Shown piece after piece: positions 1 to 10,510 of a stretch of 64,000 nt of DNA. The notes under the pieces are model-generated. The model saw only the letters and a list, made by a program, of their open reading frames with translations. It ran no database searches and was not told where the DNA came from. Source of the DNA: Distichodus sexfasciatus (Eukaryota > Chordata > Actinopteri > Characiformes > Distichodontidae); NCBI GenBank assembly GCA_032718565.1, contig JAVGVS010000894.1, forward strand, positions 1-64,000. Direction: 5' to 3'. A program made the position numbers and the translations under genes. Numbering within the stretch: the stretch's first letter is position 1; the number at the start of each line of letters is the position of its first letter.

Positions 1-720
1 TTCCAGGGATTTAAGAGGTCTGGGTTAATAAGAACACATGCTAGACTTTCTTTTCTTTTCCACAAGGGAAACACATTTAATTCGCTCTAATCAAAGGCTG
101 TAAATGTAGCAACTTCCCTACAGTCCATGGTAATATACTCTATACACTGTAAATTTTTAACGCAACGTTTCGACAATGCCCAACCTAACACTGCGTCTAA
201 AGCAGTTGATCCTACATAGTAATGAATCTGTGATGAGGAACTGAAAACGCCTGAGGCAGGACCTGAGTGCGGATCACATGAACATAATGGAGCTGTCTGA
301 GTGGAAGTGGAAGAACAGAAAGCTTTGTATATCCAGCAAGGGAGATCGTGCTATAGATAGCGGCTACGGCTTTATTTTTGATGTTGCTCAGCAGCACGTC
401 CTGGAGAGTCGTAGGAAACTTCTAGATGTAATATGATGGGAGCCCATGAGGGTTGAGAGTGACGTCACATTATCCTACAGCAGAATAAACCCGAATGAAT
501 GCATCTTCCGACCAAGACGGTTCGCTCATGTCTAGCAGATCGGATGTCGTTTGTTAAAAGTTTACGCCCATCAAATTTGGTCAAAATGCTCAACGTGAAG
601 TCAGTCATGAAATGTCTTTGTTCCCCAATCGTAGCATTCAGTTTCCATGTTGGATCACTCATTTATGATGGTGAACCGGTGGATATTTGGTGCCAAAGCA
701 CAGCACACAGAACTTGCTTT
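1..720. other. No gene seen; unique non-coding sequence
   Basis: Only short reading frames occur here, overlapping on both strands, with no recognisable protein. One perfect CRE octamer, TGACGTCA, lies at 460-467. No interspersed repeat was recognised. Confidence 0.6.
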
Positions 721-721
721 T

Positions 722-862
722 GACCCATCTCTGAAAGGGGAGTGAGCGCCTGATGGTCAGCGCCCAGGCAGCGCTTATGAGTACGTTAGTAGCACCAAAA
801 CCAGTCCGGGACTTGAACCGGCAACCCTACAATCATGGGGCCAACTCCCGAACCGTTACACT
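722..862 (-). repeat. SINE-A copy (tRNA-headed SINE), partial
   Basis: Read on the minus strand, the block starts at about 862 with a tRNA-like head. It has a 'GGTTCAAGTCCCGGACTGG' B-box region and continues into a short body. The same head and body recur at 1,010-1,238, 9,567-9,725, 29,562-29,685 and 33,868-33,960, which is why it is called as an interspersed element and not a tRNA gene. Only the head and part of the body remain in this copy. The class (tRNA-derived SINE) follows from the A/B-box layout; the family name is not known to me. Confidence 0.75.
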
Positions 863-867
863 ACCAA

Positions 868-1008
868 GTGCCCCAAGAATCCTTCATTCAGTCATTATCC
901 AAACCGCTGAATCCCAACTGGGGCACCAGAGCCTATCCTGGAAACTACTGGTGGAAGGTGGAGACCAACCCTGGGCAGGTGGCAAGACAAGGCCTGGCCC
1001 AAGATATT
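868..1008 (-). repeat. SINE-B copy, 3' part only
   Basis: The plus strand reads 'CATTCAGTCATTATCC', then 'GAGCCTATCCTGG', then 'GGTGGAGACCAACCCTGGGC'. This is the 3' end of the tRNA-headed family seen nearly complete at 7,592-7,945, which ends in tandem CATT. The head half is missing. It lies directly between two SINE-A copies, making a three-element SINE cluster. Confidence 0.8.
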
Positions 1009-1009
1009 T

Positions 1010-1238
1010 AGTGAAAGTGAGTGATTATTTGTCATTGTGAACACACCACAGCACACAGTGCACCATAACCAAATGTGACCTCTGTATTTTACCCATCCAT
1101 GACAGAGCAGTGGGCAGCTAACAAGGGAGTAGTGCTTGGGGACGGTACCATGCTCATGAGTACCTCAGTGCTAACTTTATTTGAGCTGGCGATCTTCTGA
1201 TTACAACCGTTACGCCACCAACCAATGTTCGATCCAAC
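1010..1238 (-). repeat. SINE-A copy, nearly full length
   Basis: This copy preserves the body segments 'TTTGTCATTGTGAACACA', 'GAGCAGTGGGCAGC' and 'TTGGGGACGGTACC', with the degraded tRNA-like head near 1,200-1,238 on the minus strand. It is the most complete copy of this family in the window and gives a length of about 230 bp. The head has lost a clear B box. Confidence 0.75.
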
Positions 1239-1347
1239 CTGTTCACTAGAGGAACATACTGTGTGCTTCAGGATTCTTGTAGATCCTTCCTGAAGCAGCA
1301 CCATGTTGTAAAAGTTTGGCCAAGATTGAAGCATCCAGTTATGGATC

Positions 1348-1433
1348 AGCTTTGCAATCAATTATCAACCTGCTAGCAATCATAAAGCTGACGTTTTTTG
1401 ACTGCTAGCAGGTTGATAATTGATTGCAAAGCT
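1348..1433. repeat. Perfect 31-bp inverted repeat (hairpin)
   Basis: The left arm (1348-1378, beginning AGCTTTGCAATC and ending CTGCTAGCA) is the exact reverse complement of the right arm (1403-1433). The 24-base loop (1379-1402) contains a T6 run. No mismatch occurs in 31 pairs. As RNA it would form an 86-nt stem-loop of pre-miRNA size, but a perfect stem is equally expected of a recent template-switch inversion, a small fold-back element or an assembly artefact. Confidence 0.95.
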
Positions 1434-2670
1434 ATTCGTTGGATGTTTAAAGATTGTTTGGTCTAACAAATATGTCAGAGAAGATCCTTGAAGATCACCA
1501 TTAGGCCCCTGAGCAAAGGCCTAAACCCCAGGTTGCTCCAGAGAGACTGACCATGACATTAAGAAATGAAAATCTCTTGGGGTTCAGAGAGCCTGCTAAA
1601 TGCTGTTTGCTTTGCTTCAGGTAGGACTTCCAAGAAAACTTGGAATCTTCTCCAACCTACTGGTTGAACCATCTAATGGCCATGTAGCACTCTAGAGAAT
1701 TCTTGAAGAAGACTTTTTAGAAGAAATGCCCATATCCTGCTAAAATCACCCTCCATCACCATCAGAGTCGACCAATGACCCATACCTGGGCTCTGGTGAA
1801 GATAAGGACTCACACCTTGGCTTGTGTGACCCTAACGACTTGTTGGATGGCAGGGGGAGTTACAGACTCTTAGAACTACCTTCAAGACGACGTCAGACAT
1901 GAAGACTCCTTTCAACATCTTCAAGAACCTGAAAAACGTTCAGTTGCCTTTGATTCAAGCTCTCAAGACTACCTTACTAGTCTAAGCACCTACACAGACC
2001 GACCCCCTTTCAGATGTGGCCATCTACTCATCCTCTGAGTTTACTGGCGCAGAGTCACTTCTGAATCATCGTCTAGAAGAAGCTGCACATCGGTCCTGGT
2101 TGAATTGGTGAAACCTTGACTCTCGAATGGCTTGACTCTAATCCTACGCACCTGATCATTGGTTTCTATTCAGAATCTGGAGCAGGTGTGCTGGATTTAA
2201 GCTGGAGCCGACATTTGTCGGATGGGCCAGCTCCAGGAACAGGGAAATGGACAGTGACCACAGCTCTGCACCGATGTAATAGCCGATTTTTAGCCTGGCG
2301 CTGCCTCCTGAGCTCACGGCTTATCAGTTCCCGGCATTAACATGTGTTTGACGTCACTCCAGATGGACCGAATGGCCTCCGTATTGTCCTCCATATTGTC
2401 TGGAGCCTCTGGGCGTCCTATGGGTTTGGGTTTGGGGTTTTTTTGTTCCCTCACTGGCTTTGGCATCACTCTCAGCGCTTTTGTGTGAGTGCCACGCTAG
2501 GAAAATGGGCATGGGAAGGTCTGTATTGAGTCCTGGATAGAAGCGCCAGGGGCTTTTTTTTCACCAGCCGAAATGGAACATGCGGCCAGTGGGAGGGACG
2601 TTTGCGAGTGGGCATTGGGCAACGGATGGCTGTCCGGGCGTTCAGCACTTTGTGTCTGGCTCATCTCTCT
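1434..2670. other. No gene seen; degraded SINE-like body near 1,500
   Basis: At about 1,500-1,560 the plus strand reads 'CCCTGAGCAAAGGCCTAAAC' followed by 'GGTTGCTCCAG', which resembles the body of common fish SINEs, without a head or tail. The rest is unique sequence with short overlapping frames. A second perfect CRE octamer lies at 2,349-2,356. Confidence 0.5.
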
Positions 2671-3502
2671 TTATACTCTCTATACACACACATAAACACA
2701 CATGCACACACACTTCTTCCCTCCTGTGCTTTGATGTTGGTGTAGAGAAAGAGAAGAAGAGTCCTGGCTTTGCTGAAAGGGGTGGGAGAGATGTGGGAGA
2801 GATGCAAATATATGAAGGGGGTAGAGAGGAGACAAAAACGACTTATGCAGGGAAGGAGGGTCTCGCATTTAATTTCCATGAATTTTAATGACTTTAATAG
2901 GACTGAATTTGTATGAAACGAAAACCCTACTCACCCCTTAAATTAACTCTGGGTGACTCTGGGTTCATGCAAATTGTAGCAAACTTGTGCTGACGTGGGA
3001 GCTAAGTAAGTGAAACGAGGTTGCAACGGTGAAGACGAAGTCATGAGGTTGCAAAGAGGAGAGTGTGTGCAGACGAAAATAACAAGCGCTACCGCCGGAA
3101 GCTGCGAGGCCTCAACTGGTGTGTCGAGTGCGCGGAGGAAAGATCAGAAAGATGAAACAAGGAGGTAAAGGGTGCTTACTGCAAACACAAAGATAAAAGA
3201 GATAGAGAGAGAGAGAGATCTGCACACTCTCCGAGGAGCCGTCCAGTTCATATCTAACTTTTACAACCGCCTCGTTGGTGCGGACAAAGATATTTTTCTC
3301 TCTATTGCTGAGGTGGGGAAAAATCCCACTTTATGGCTTCTGGAAACTCTGTTTTATGCACATCTAGCAGGTTATTGGTCTGGGAGCTCGACAGTGTAAA
3401 AATGCTCATGTTTCCCCCAGCCTTTAATATCTTTTCAGACTCAGATTCAAACCTAAATTTATGTCTCAGAGTTTGGTGCATTACTAAAGTCCTGGAACTA
3501 CT
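2671..3502. other. No gene seen; short CA and GA tracts
   Basis: A short imperfect CA tract lies near 2,683-2,712 and a GA run near 3,198-3,220. Reading frames here overlap on both strands and show no recognisable domain. Confidence 0.5.
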
Positions 3503-3625
3503 AAAAACGCAGGAATCTGTGCAAAACAACGTAGGAACGTGTGCAAAACGTAGGAACATGCAAAACGCAGGAACGTGCAAAACTGCAGGAATCTGCAAAA
3601 CGCAAGAACGTGCAAAACGCAGGAT
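3503..3625. repeat. Minisatellite, 17-19-bp unit
   Basis: About seven imperfect copies of a unit containing 'GCAAAACGCAGGAACGT' follow one another, with variants ending in AATCT instead of AACGT. The repeat explains the reading frames on both strands across this interval. Confidence 0.85.
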
Positions 3626-3749
3626 TTCTTTGCGTACAGCAAAGAAAAAGGACAAAAGCACTTTTTAGAAACACAAAGTTTCTTGTCACTTTAGGTTAAT
3701 GTCTATTACCAACAGTTACGTGAGAAACGTAGCACACACATGACGACAG

Positions 3750-4480
3750 GGAAGTGACGTCAGTGCATAAATCGCGCTCCCCCTTCCCACTTCTGGGAAT
3801 TTTCCTGAGATTTCTTATCCCGTCCGAATCAGCCGTTAATATTCATGTCAAACTGATCCCGTCCGAACAGCACTCTCTTCAGCCGAGTTGCCGGAGGAGA
3901 CTGCGCCGCTCCAGACCGTCCCGTATTAATTCCCTAAGCACCTTCAGTTTCCAGTTGAAAGCTCTATCGATTATCCGCGAAGCGCTCTCGCTTTCAGCGC
4001 TCAGATCCATCTAATCAGAGTTATGGAGAGTGGAGCGGAACTGCGCTTTATCGCTATTTTACCTGAAATCGATTTCATTTCGCTCATGAGACATAGAGAA
4101 CGGCCAAGCTGCAGCTGAGACCATGCTTCTGCCAAACTCAAGCTGCAATAACTCTGATTATCTCAAAACCAGTGCGTCTTGATCAAAGTTGAGCAAGAAA
4201 AGATCGTAACGGCTCGGAAAAAGCTCCCAGTTCCACGTCTTTTTGGGTTTTATTCCAGTTTTTGGACTTTTTAACAGACCCTCATGACACGAAGAAGCTA
4301 AACCATAACGTGTTTCCTGCCTCGTCGTCATTATGAGATGTTTCTTTCCCTTTGCGCTGTCTTCTCCAGCTGTGGACTGCTTTTCCTCACTCGCGCGCTC
4401 ACTTCGGGGGTTAAATTGCTGCTAATGTTTGGTCTTTTACGGCGCTCCTAGGCGAGCTCTTAGCTAATTTTTCTCTATTT
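3750..4480 (+). promoter_or_regulatory. CpG-rich promoter-like block with CRE and TATA-like box
   Basis: This block is richer in CpG than its surroundings. It opens with a perfect CRE (TGACGTCA, 3,755-3,762), followed a few bases later by a TATA-like 'GCATAAAT' (3,765-3,772). Palindromic cAMP-response elements and TATA boxes in this order are seen in some vertebrate promoters. No convincing first exon with a splice donor could be placed downstream, so it may instead be an enhancer or chance. The plus-strand frame at 3,754-4,014 has no recognisable protein. Confidence 0.25.
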
Positions 4481-4796
4481 GCTTTGCCGTGACTCAGCTC
4501 TTCTGTGGGCAGTGAAGGAGCGCTGAGTAAGGAAATTGCTTATCCCACGTCCTAAAGAAAAGTTTATTAACACCCACATTCCCTTGTCACATCAGGCCCT
4601 TTCTCTAACCCTCTTCCTCCATCCATCCATCCCGTCTTTTTTACTACGTACTCAATCTTCCTCTCAGCTTGGTGTGAGATGGATCAGGTTAGTGACTCAA
4701 ACCTATCGCATATCCAACATTCGGCCGAACACGTATCATATTACAGGACAGTGAACGGAATACACACCCACACACATATCTTGCTATATTCGTGAG
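4481..4796. other. No gene seen
   Basis: Unique sequence with a very short CCAT run near 4,620. The hAT element begins immediately after it. Confidence 0.5.
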
Positions 4797-5940
4797 GTAC
4801 GTTCTCGAGATGGGCCGATACCACTTTTTTACGTCCGATACCGATATTATAAATTTGGATATCTGCAGATACCGATAGAAATCCAATACAGTCACAGTCT
4901 TTTATTAAACATAAAATGATGCTTTAAAATGTCTGAATACATGACTGAGATTATTGTTATGCTTAAGGAAATGTTTGATTTAAATACTGTTTTCCTACTA
5001 AAACAATGTAATAATTACACACACACATTATGAAATTATTTGTTCTCAAAAATTGTTTGTTTAGACATATAAATATTTCTTCTTTCCTATTGATTACACT
5101 ATAACATTATAAAATTGAAAAAGATTTGATCAATTGAAAATGAAATACTGAAGTTTGTCATTTTTAACCAATTTGGCTTATAAAACGAGCTGCTTTTGCA
5201 GAGAACTACATTTCCCACAATCCTCTGGGCACGCCCCGGAGCTGCGTCACAATGAAGCGTTCGGTGCGCGTTCCAGAATAAACGATGGAAAATCTAAATA
5301 AACGGCAGAATTCTGAGTTGTGGTTGGGGTTATTTATCAGCTAAAATATGGTTTGTGTCTGTAATAAAGGGGATGTTTTGACCCAACTGGAGCGTTAGCG
5401 AGTAACGGCGCTCATGCGCACGCTCATTAACACAGAGCGTGCGTTTACATCGCGGAAAATGTCGAAAAATGTTTTTATGCATTTACTTCTGTTTTAGTGC
5501 AGGAACATCTCACACATACTTTCACATACAGAGGGATCAGGTCTCGTCTTGATCGCGCCACTGAAAACGTTGTGTCACTATTAAGCGTCCGTGTGAAATA
5601 CAAGCGGAGCTGCTCTAGTTAATTTGTAATAACTAATTGCTGCTATTAGTTAATAGCGTAATTCTACGCTGATTCGTAAAACGAATTAAACCAAGCTTCG
5701 ATTCTAGAAAAATTGCCTCAACCATTTTTTGTAATGGAATTATTGGAGTTATTGGAACAATCGTTTCAGCTCTACTTTACCGCAGTGCCACTTCCCATAC
5801 ACAACCAATTCAGCGTGCACGCATTTACAGATCGGCTCCATAGAACGGCCCAATGGCGCCGATACCCGATCCAGCCGTTTGAGCCATTATCAGACCGATA
5901 CCCATCCACATATCGGATCGGCTACATCTCTAGTACGTTC
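4797..5940. mobile_element. Non-autonomous hAT-type element with 8-bp target duplication
   Basis: The element body runs 4,805-5,932 (1,128 bp). Its ends are imperfect inverted repeats: left TCGAGATGGGCCGATACC, right (reverse complement) TAGAGATGTAGCCGATCC. Both fit the TAGAGATG-like termini usual for hAT transposons. It is bracketed by an exact 8-bp direct repeat, GTACGTTC, at 4,797-4,804 and 5,933-5,940, the target-site length of hAT elements. Subterminal 'CCGATACC'-type repeats are plentiful at both ends, as expected for transposase binding. No transposase frame is present, so it is non-autonomous. A second, truncated copy of the left end lies at 39,660-39,955. Confidence 0.92.
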
Positions 5941-5994
5941 ATTGACCCATAACGACTACTTAAGCTACACTTAATCTTAAAGTTAACCGCATTA

Positions 5995-6060
5995 TTCATT
6001 ATCCAAACTGCTTAATCCCAACCAGGTCGCTTAATCCCGGGGGGATGCAGAATACCGCCG
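5995..6060 (-). repeat. SINE-B fragment, 3' end
   Basis: The plus strand reads 'ATTCATTATCCAAACTGCTT' then 'AATCCCAACCAGG', the terminal segment of SINE-B. The remainder is absent, and 'GCTTAATCCC' is duplicated locally. Confidence 0.65.
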
Positions 6061-6634
6061 GCTGAAAACTCCCGATGTAATCGATTATGGTCTGCCACCG
6101 CATCCACGCAGAATCGTCCACGTCTGCATAGTCATGCGTGCTTCCAATACGGTGAAGATTGCTGCACATTCTTGGTTTAACTTGTGCACGCTGTATGCAT
6201 GTTGTTTCCCAGTGTGAGGACGTGTGGAGATCATTAGCGCCGCGACCGTAAGCCTGGCTACGCTGGTGCCCGCAGGGCCCTGGTGTGATTGGCAGGTCGT
6301 TTTCCACAGACGTGGTGTTGGTACAGCGAGAGTGGAGTGTGGAAAACACCCGAGGAGATAAACTACTCCTGACGCTCCCCATGCTAATAAGGCCACATCG
6401 GCGGTGTAAAAATAGACCCGTCAGGTGTCACGGCGGCGCTGCTAAGAGAGGACGTGACTGTGCCGGAAGCGGGGAGACATGCTGAGAGACGACATTCTCT
6501 GTTCTAAAGCTGGCTATACTGTAAATATTCAATCAATAAGTGATGTTAGCATGCTGTACTTCCATCATCTTCAACTTCAAAGACTGCATGGAAACATGGC
6601 GTCATTCTCGATGATGAAGTCATTCTCTTCACAT
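6061..6634. other. No gene seen
   Basis: Overlapping frames of about 100-127 codons exist on the minus strand at 5,999-6,396. Two different frames compete for the same DNA and neither shows a recognisable domain. Confidence 0.5.
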
Positions 6635-7105
6635 GTTGCCAACCTTTCCAGGAACCTTTACAACATCAGAAGCATCCGCCCCTGTATCACCACCGACGGT
6701 GCTCAGTTACACAGCCAATCCGTGGTCATCTCCAAGCTGGATGAGCGCGGCTCCTCTAATGGCTGGCGACAAGGGCTGAAATATACTTCAGAACACTTAC
6801 GTGGACGCATCATGGCTGCCACGCGTTCTCTGCGTTCTTTTGACGCGTCCTCAGAGCACGTCGTCAGAAATTTAGTTGCAGTGCCAGCAAACATCGGGGT
6901 GGCAGTGTGTTCGAGTTTTGCTAGGTGCCGTCAGCATCGTTGTTCACTATCAACATGGCTGAACGGTTTCGCCGTCCTTTTTGCACCTTCGTTACGTCTA
7001 TTCCGGCCCTAAGACCACTTCAGCCGACCCAGAATGCAGCTGTGAGACTTGTCCTCCACTACAGAACCTGCACTGGCGCCTTGTGGCTGCTCACATCATT
7101 TTGAG
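6635..7105 (+). pseudogene. LINE reverse-transcriptase C-terminal relic, frameshifted
   Basis: The translation near 6,640-6,750 (NLSRNLYNIRSIRPCITT followed by VVISKLD) resembles the 'LRNIARIRP...ITSRLDYCN' region downstream of the catalytic core in L2/CR1-like non-LTR retrotransposons. Further on, 'QNAAVRLV' (from about 7,030) and, in another frame, 'LHWRLVAAHI' (about 7,064-7,100) resemble the 'QNAAARL...LHWLPV' signature close to the end of the same protein. Between them lie about 270 bp with no LINE similarity, perhaps a later insertion. The catalytic domain is absent and the frame changes, so this is a dead fragment. Clade assignment is tentative. Confidence 0.6.
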
Positions 7106-7591
7106 CAGCTCTCAAAGCAGCTTTATATCCAAACTTTCTTCATTTCTGGTGTTCGCTTCTCATGTTTGCAGCGTACAACACAACACGACACTGTAACAAA
7201 ATGACAGCTTTAGTCTAAATATGTTACATTTACCGTTTTGTAACTACAGTATTTTACAGTAAATGCTGTATGCAAAATTTGCCCCCAAACTGACCTCTAT
7301 TTCCCCCGGCTAAAATTGATCCTTCCACAATCTCAGAGCACGATTTACCCTCAGCGTAACAGCGTTTCCAAGACAACGCTGGAGGCATTTCGATGAGTTC
7401 GGTGAATTGGGGGCTAAAAGGTTAAGTGGGTTGGAATGGAGTGGGATGGAGATATGTTTTCCCCAACATGAAACGGGGAACCCAAGAAAACAGTCTTTAT
7501 TTGTGTGAATAATTAAGGAGCCTTCTGGTGAAAAAGTAAAAATGAAACACAAAAAAACAAGTGCTAATTCGGTTAGCGACGAGGAGGAGGA
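7106..7591. other. No gene seen; fragment of a TTTACAGTAAA-type repeat
   Basis: At about 7,225-7,275 the sequence 'GTATTTTACAGTAAATGCTG' resembles short inverted-repeat fragments seen at 26,390-26,490. The rest is unclassified. Confidence 0.4.
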
Positions 7592-7945
7592 AGTGAGTCG
7601 TTCATTCATTATCCGAACTGGGGTCGCGGGGGGGCCGGAGCCTATCCTGGGAACTTACGCAAGGTGGGGACGAACCCTGGGCAGGCGCCAACACACCACA
7701 GGGCTCACACACTCACGCAGCCACACACACATTCACACTGTACGAGGCTAATTTAGAGTCACCAATTAACCTATGGTGCATGCTTTTGGACTGTGGGAGG
7801 AAGTGGCAGCACCCGGAGGAAGCCCACGCCAACACGGGGCGAGCATGCAATCTCCACACAGAAAGACCCCACAGATCAAAACGCAGAACCTTCTCGATGG
7901 GAGGCGGCAGCGCTAACCACAGCACCGCCGCCGCCGCGCCGCCTG
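7592..7945 (-). repeat. SINE-B copy, nearly full length
   Basis: This is the best copy of SINE-B, about 350 bp. On the plus strand it runs from the tail ('CATTCATTATCCGAACTG') through 'GGAGCCTATCCTGGGAAC', 'CACCAATTAACCTATGG', 'TTTTGGACTGTGGGAGGAAG' and 'GCATGCAATCTCCACACAG' to the tRNA-like head at 'GGCAGCGCTAACCACAGC'. Read on the minus strand the head comes first. Other copies: 868-1,008, 5,995-6,060, 15,082-15,225, 19,680-19,770, 26,022-26,135, 33,164-33,870 and 51,050-51,290. The tRNA-like head (GTTAGCGCTGCC) is the reason for the SINE label. Confidence 0.88.
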
Positions 7946-8933
7946 AGAAAGTGAGTCATTCGCACAAATATGCGTCTCGATTTTACTTTGGGTTTTGCAG
8001 AGTTCACTTAGAAGGCTCCTGGATTTCACTCGGCAAACAGATTTGAGTGTTGGTTCGCTTCTTTAATCAGTCGCTTCCTCTCAATAATGCGAATAAGACG
8101 TCGGCTTGATTTGAAGCGGGATCAGAGCCGATCCGATCTTCATAGAGTGGCGTAATCTCATCGAGGACTCTCTTCTCTTAGCGCATCACTCACCCTCTGA
8201 GACATAATCTTGTTCATCATCTGTGGAAGATATGCAAATTGATTTACAAGATAAATGAAGGATTTTATTAATGCACAAAAAATCTGGATTTTATTTTTCT
8301 ATTTCAAAACTTATATGTACACTTGGTTATATCCATCACGACAAGGTTAAATATTTATTTTTCCACTTATTAGACGTCACTGTTAATTACCGTTTGGGAT
8401 GTGCATCTGCATTTTGAAGACTCGTTGACCCGAGAGCAGTTGGATGCTTTTTCGCACCATTATGACAAAATTACCACCAATTTATTCGGGCGCCACGGCA
8501 AATTCTAGGTTGCTGTGACAGGTTCTTGACAGCTTTTTTCACTCAGGATAATGACTAGACCCTTCACACAGGCCTTTCCTTATTAATATTCTGATTACGG
8601 CACAGGTTTCCCCTCATCTGTGGATGAACATGTTGGTTATTTATTCATTTATTTTCCCGTATACAGCTACTCTTTTCTGTTCCCAGGTTTTGCAACGTGT
8701 GGTTGTGAGTGTAACATGTGCAGGTTAATATTCTTTTATGAGCTAGTGCAGTTGCAGGTGTGTGTAAAATAAGAAATCAGTCCATATTTTAATATATAAC
8801 TGTAGTTGTGTTTTCATAGCAGCTACTCCATGTGTTATATTCCAACACCTGATTTACACCTGACTCAGTTTGCTGATTAGAGGAAACACACCTCAGCACA
8901 TGAGGACACCGTGGACTTGTGGAATGTATTCTA
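7946..8933. other. No gene seen; AT-rich
   Basis: This is unique AT-rich sequence with stops in every frame. No repeat was recognised. Confidence 0.5.
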
Positions 8934-9120
8934 TTAACCGCTTGAGCCCGATCGTCCCCGGTACCGGGGGCATAGCAGGAAGGCTTTAAATACTAGTTAA
9001 ACGTAAACAAACATATGCATGCGGCACATCAACATCACCGATAGAATCTCGTCTAAAAATCTCAAACAACAAATTCCACCAAAACATAACACAATTCCAA
9101 CACCAAACACATAAATAAAC
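8934..9120. mobile_element. piggyBac-like MITE, left part only
   Basis: It starts at a TTAA (8,934-8,937) followed by 'CCGCTTGAGCCCGATCG' and 'TCCCCGGTACCGGG', matching the left end of the complete element at 16,197-16,675. The shared stretch continues through 'TTAAACGTAAACAAACAT' and 'AAACATAACACAATTCCAA'. The right end is missing. Confidence 0.75.
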
Positions 9121-9129
9121 AAACTTGTG

Positions 9130-9245
9130 TATTAGATGGTCGCCCCCTACAGGAGGAGAAGGAGTGCTCTGTGATAAGGACTGTTGTTAAGAGCACTATA
9201 TAAATCAAATTGAATTAAATTATATTATATTATAGTATTAAAATG
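9130..9245 (+). repeat. Retroposon 3' tail
   Basis: The sequence 'AAGAGCACTATATAAATC' followed by 'AAATTGAATTAAATT' is the kind of 3' end, with an AT-rich tandem tail, carried by many fish LINEs and SINEs. Only the end is present, consistent with 5' truncation. It abuts the truncated piggyBac-like MITE. Confidence 0.6.
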
Positions 9246-9481
9246 CATATTTGTATAAAATGTATATTTACTTTCTGCTCTTTTTAAAGATGTTTATTCA
9301 TTTTGTATTTGTGTTTAGTTGGATTTTGTTTATTTTCCAAAGATCATAATCATCAATAAATCCATCTGTCAATGCATGACATAATTCATATGCACAAATT
9401 GGCATATTCATTACACTTTACTTTTATTTGGTTTGAACAAATTTGGCAAAATAAAAACAATGTAATAGCTGTGTTTGTTAT
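9246..9481. other. No gene seen; AT-rich
   Basis: Short AT-rich stretch with no recognisable element. Confidence 0.5.
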
Positions 9482-9560
9482 GGGGTAATCTATAGGATTC
9501 GAACCCACAACCTCTTGGTCCAGAGACGAGTACCCTGTGACCTCTACATTTGAGCCGTCC
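9482..9560 (-). repeat. tRNA-like SINE head with good B box
   Basis: On the minus strand, GGGTTCGAATCC (plus 9,495-9,506) fits the pol III B box closely, and it is preceded by 'CTCTGGACCAAGAGG', which has the look of a tRNA anticodon arm. The acceptor arms do not pair convincingly and the block joins directly to a SINE-A body. It is therefore read as a SINE head or tRNA relic, not a functional tRNA gene. Confidence 0.5.
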
Positions 9561-9566
9561 GTGAAG

Positions 9567-9725
9567 GAGCAGTGGGTATCTTTCATGGCAGTGCCTAGGG
9601 AGCAGTACTTGGGGACGGTACCTTGCTCCTGAGTCCTCAGTGGTACCTTTTACCAGTCCGGGACTTGAACCAGCGACCTTTCGATCATGGGGCCAACTCC
9701 CTAACCGCTACACATGTACCAACGG
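9567..9725 (-). repeat. SINE-A copy
   Basis: Body segments 'GAGCAGTGGG' and 'CTTGGGGACGGTACC' are followed by the head 'CCAGTCCGGGACTTGAACC' and 'CCAACTCCCTAACCGCTACA'. It is the closest relative in this window of the copy at 722-862. The tRNA-like block at 9,482-9,560 lies against its tail side. Confidence 0.8.
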
Positions 9726-10510
9726 CCACATATACAGTGTGTGAATATATTGCATAAGACACTTCAACAACTTGTGTTGTAATATCGTAATGCATTCCTT
9801 TTCTCTCTGGGTTTCTGAAGCAGACTCGGTGGTGTGTCGGCACACGGTTTTGTCTTTAATCCTGAATATGGCTCCGGTCCTGGTCCTGGTTCTGATTGCA
9901 TGCTTCTGCTATCAAAACAGGGCTCCATGTGGCGTAGGCGTAAGCAGGCTCCGAACGCACGCGGCGCTTTGAATTGTGGCCTGAAAACCGCTATTGTCAG
10001 CGGCTCTAACTAAAATGCAATTTCTCATCTCTGGTTGACGTTCTCCTGGGCTGCCTGGTGGCACTCGGCTGGGGTTGAAATGGCGTTTTCGAGTTTTTAG
10101 GCCACTTTCCTCTTTGTCAAAAGCTAAAAAGGAACATACAGAGGTAGCACAATGAGTCACCGAAAAAATTTGATTTCTTTGCGTCTTAAAGGCACACTCC
10201 ACGCCATGAGATGACTATGACTAAAAGAATGAAAAGTAAATTGTGCACGACTTGTTCTCTTTAGCATCTTTGGGCACAATTGAAACTGCGATTGTTCTGG
10301 AAAGTTTTGGATTGTTATGAGCATGTGATTAAAGGCCTGTTTACATGGAGGTGGATATTTTTATATGTTAGCTTATTTTTTAAATCCCTGTACACGCCAG
10401 ACCAAATTCAAATGTTTACCACTTGTCTGCGTCATGTTTTTCTCTGTCAGTGAATAGCAGGCGACGTGCCTAGCGTGGATCACAATACAGTAGCCTTCTT
10501 CATGGTTACC
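9726..10510. other. No gene seen
   Basis: Unique sequence; frames up to 96 codons overlap on opposite strands and carry no recognisable motif. Confidence 0.5.

Noticed and set aside
9482..9560. Functional tRNA gene
   Set aside because: A good B box is present but no convincing acceptor-arm pairing, and it joins a SINE body.
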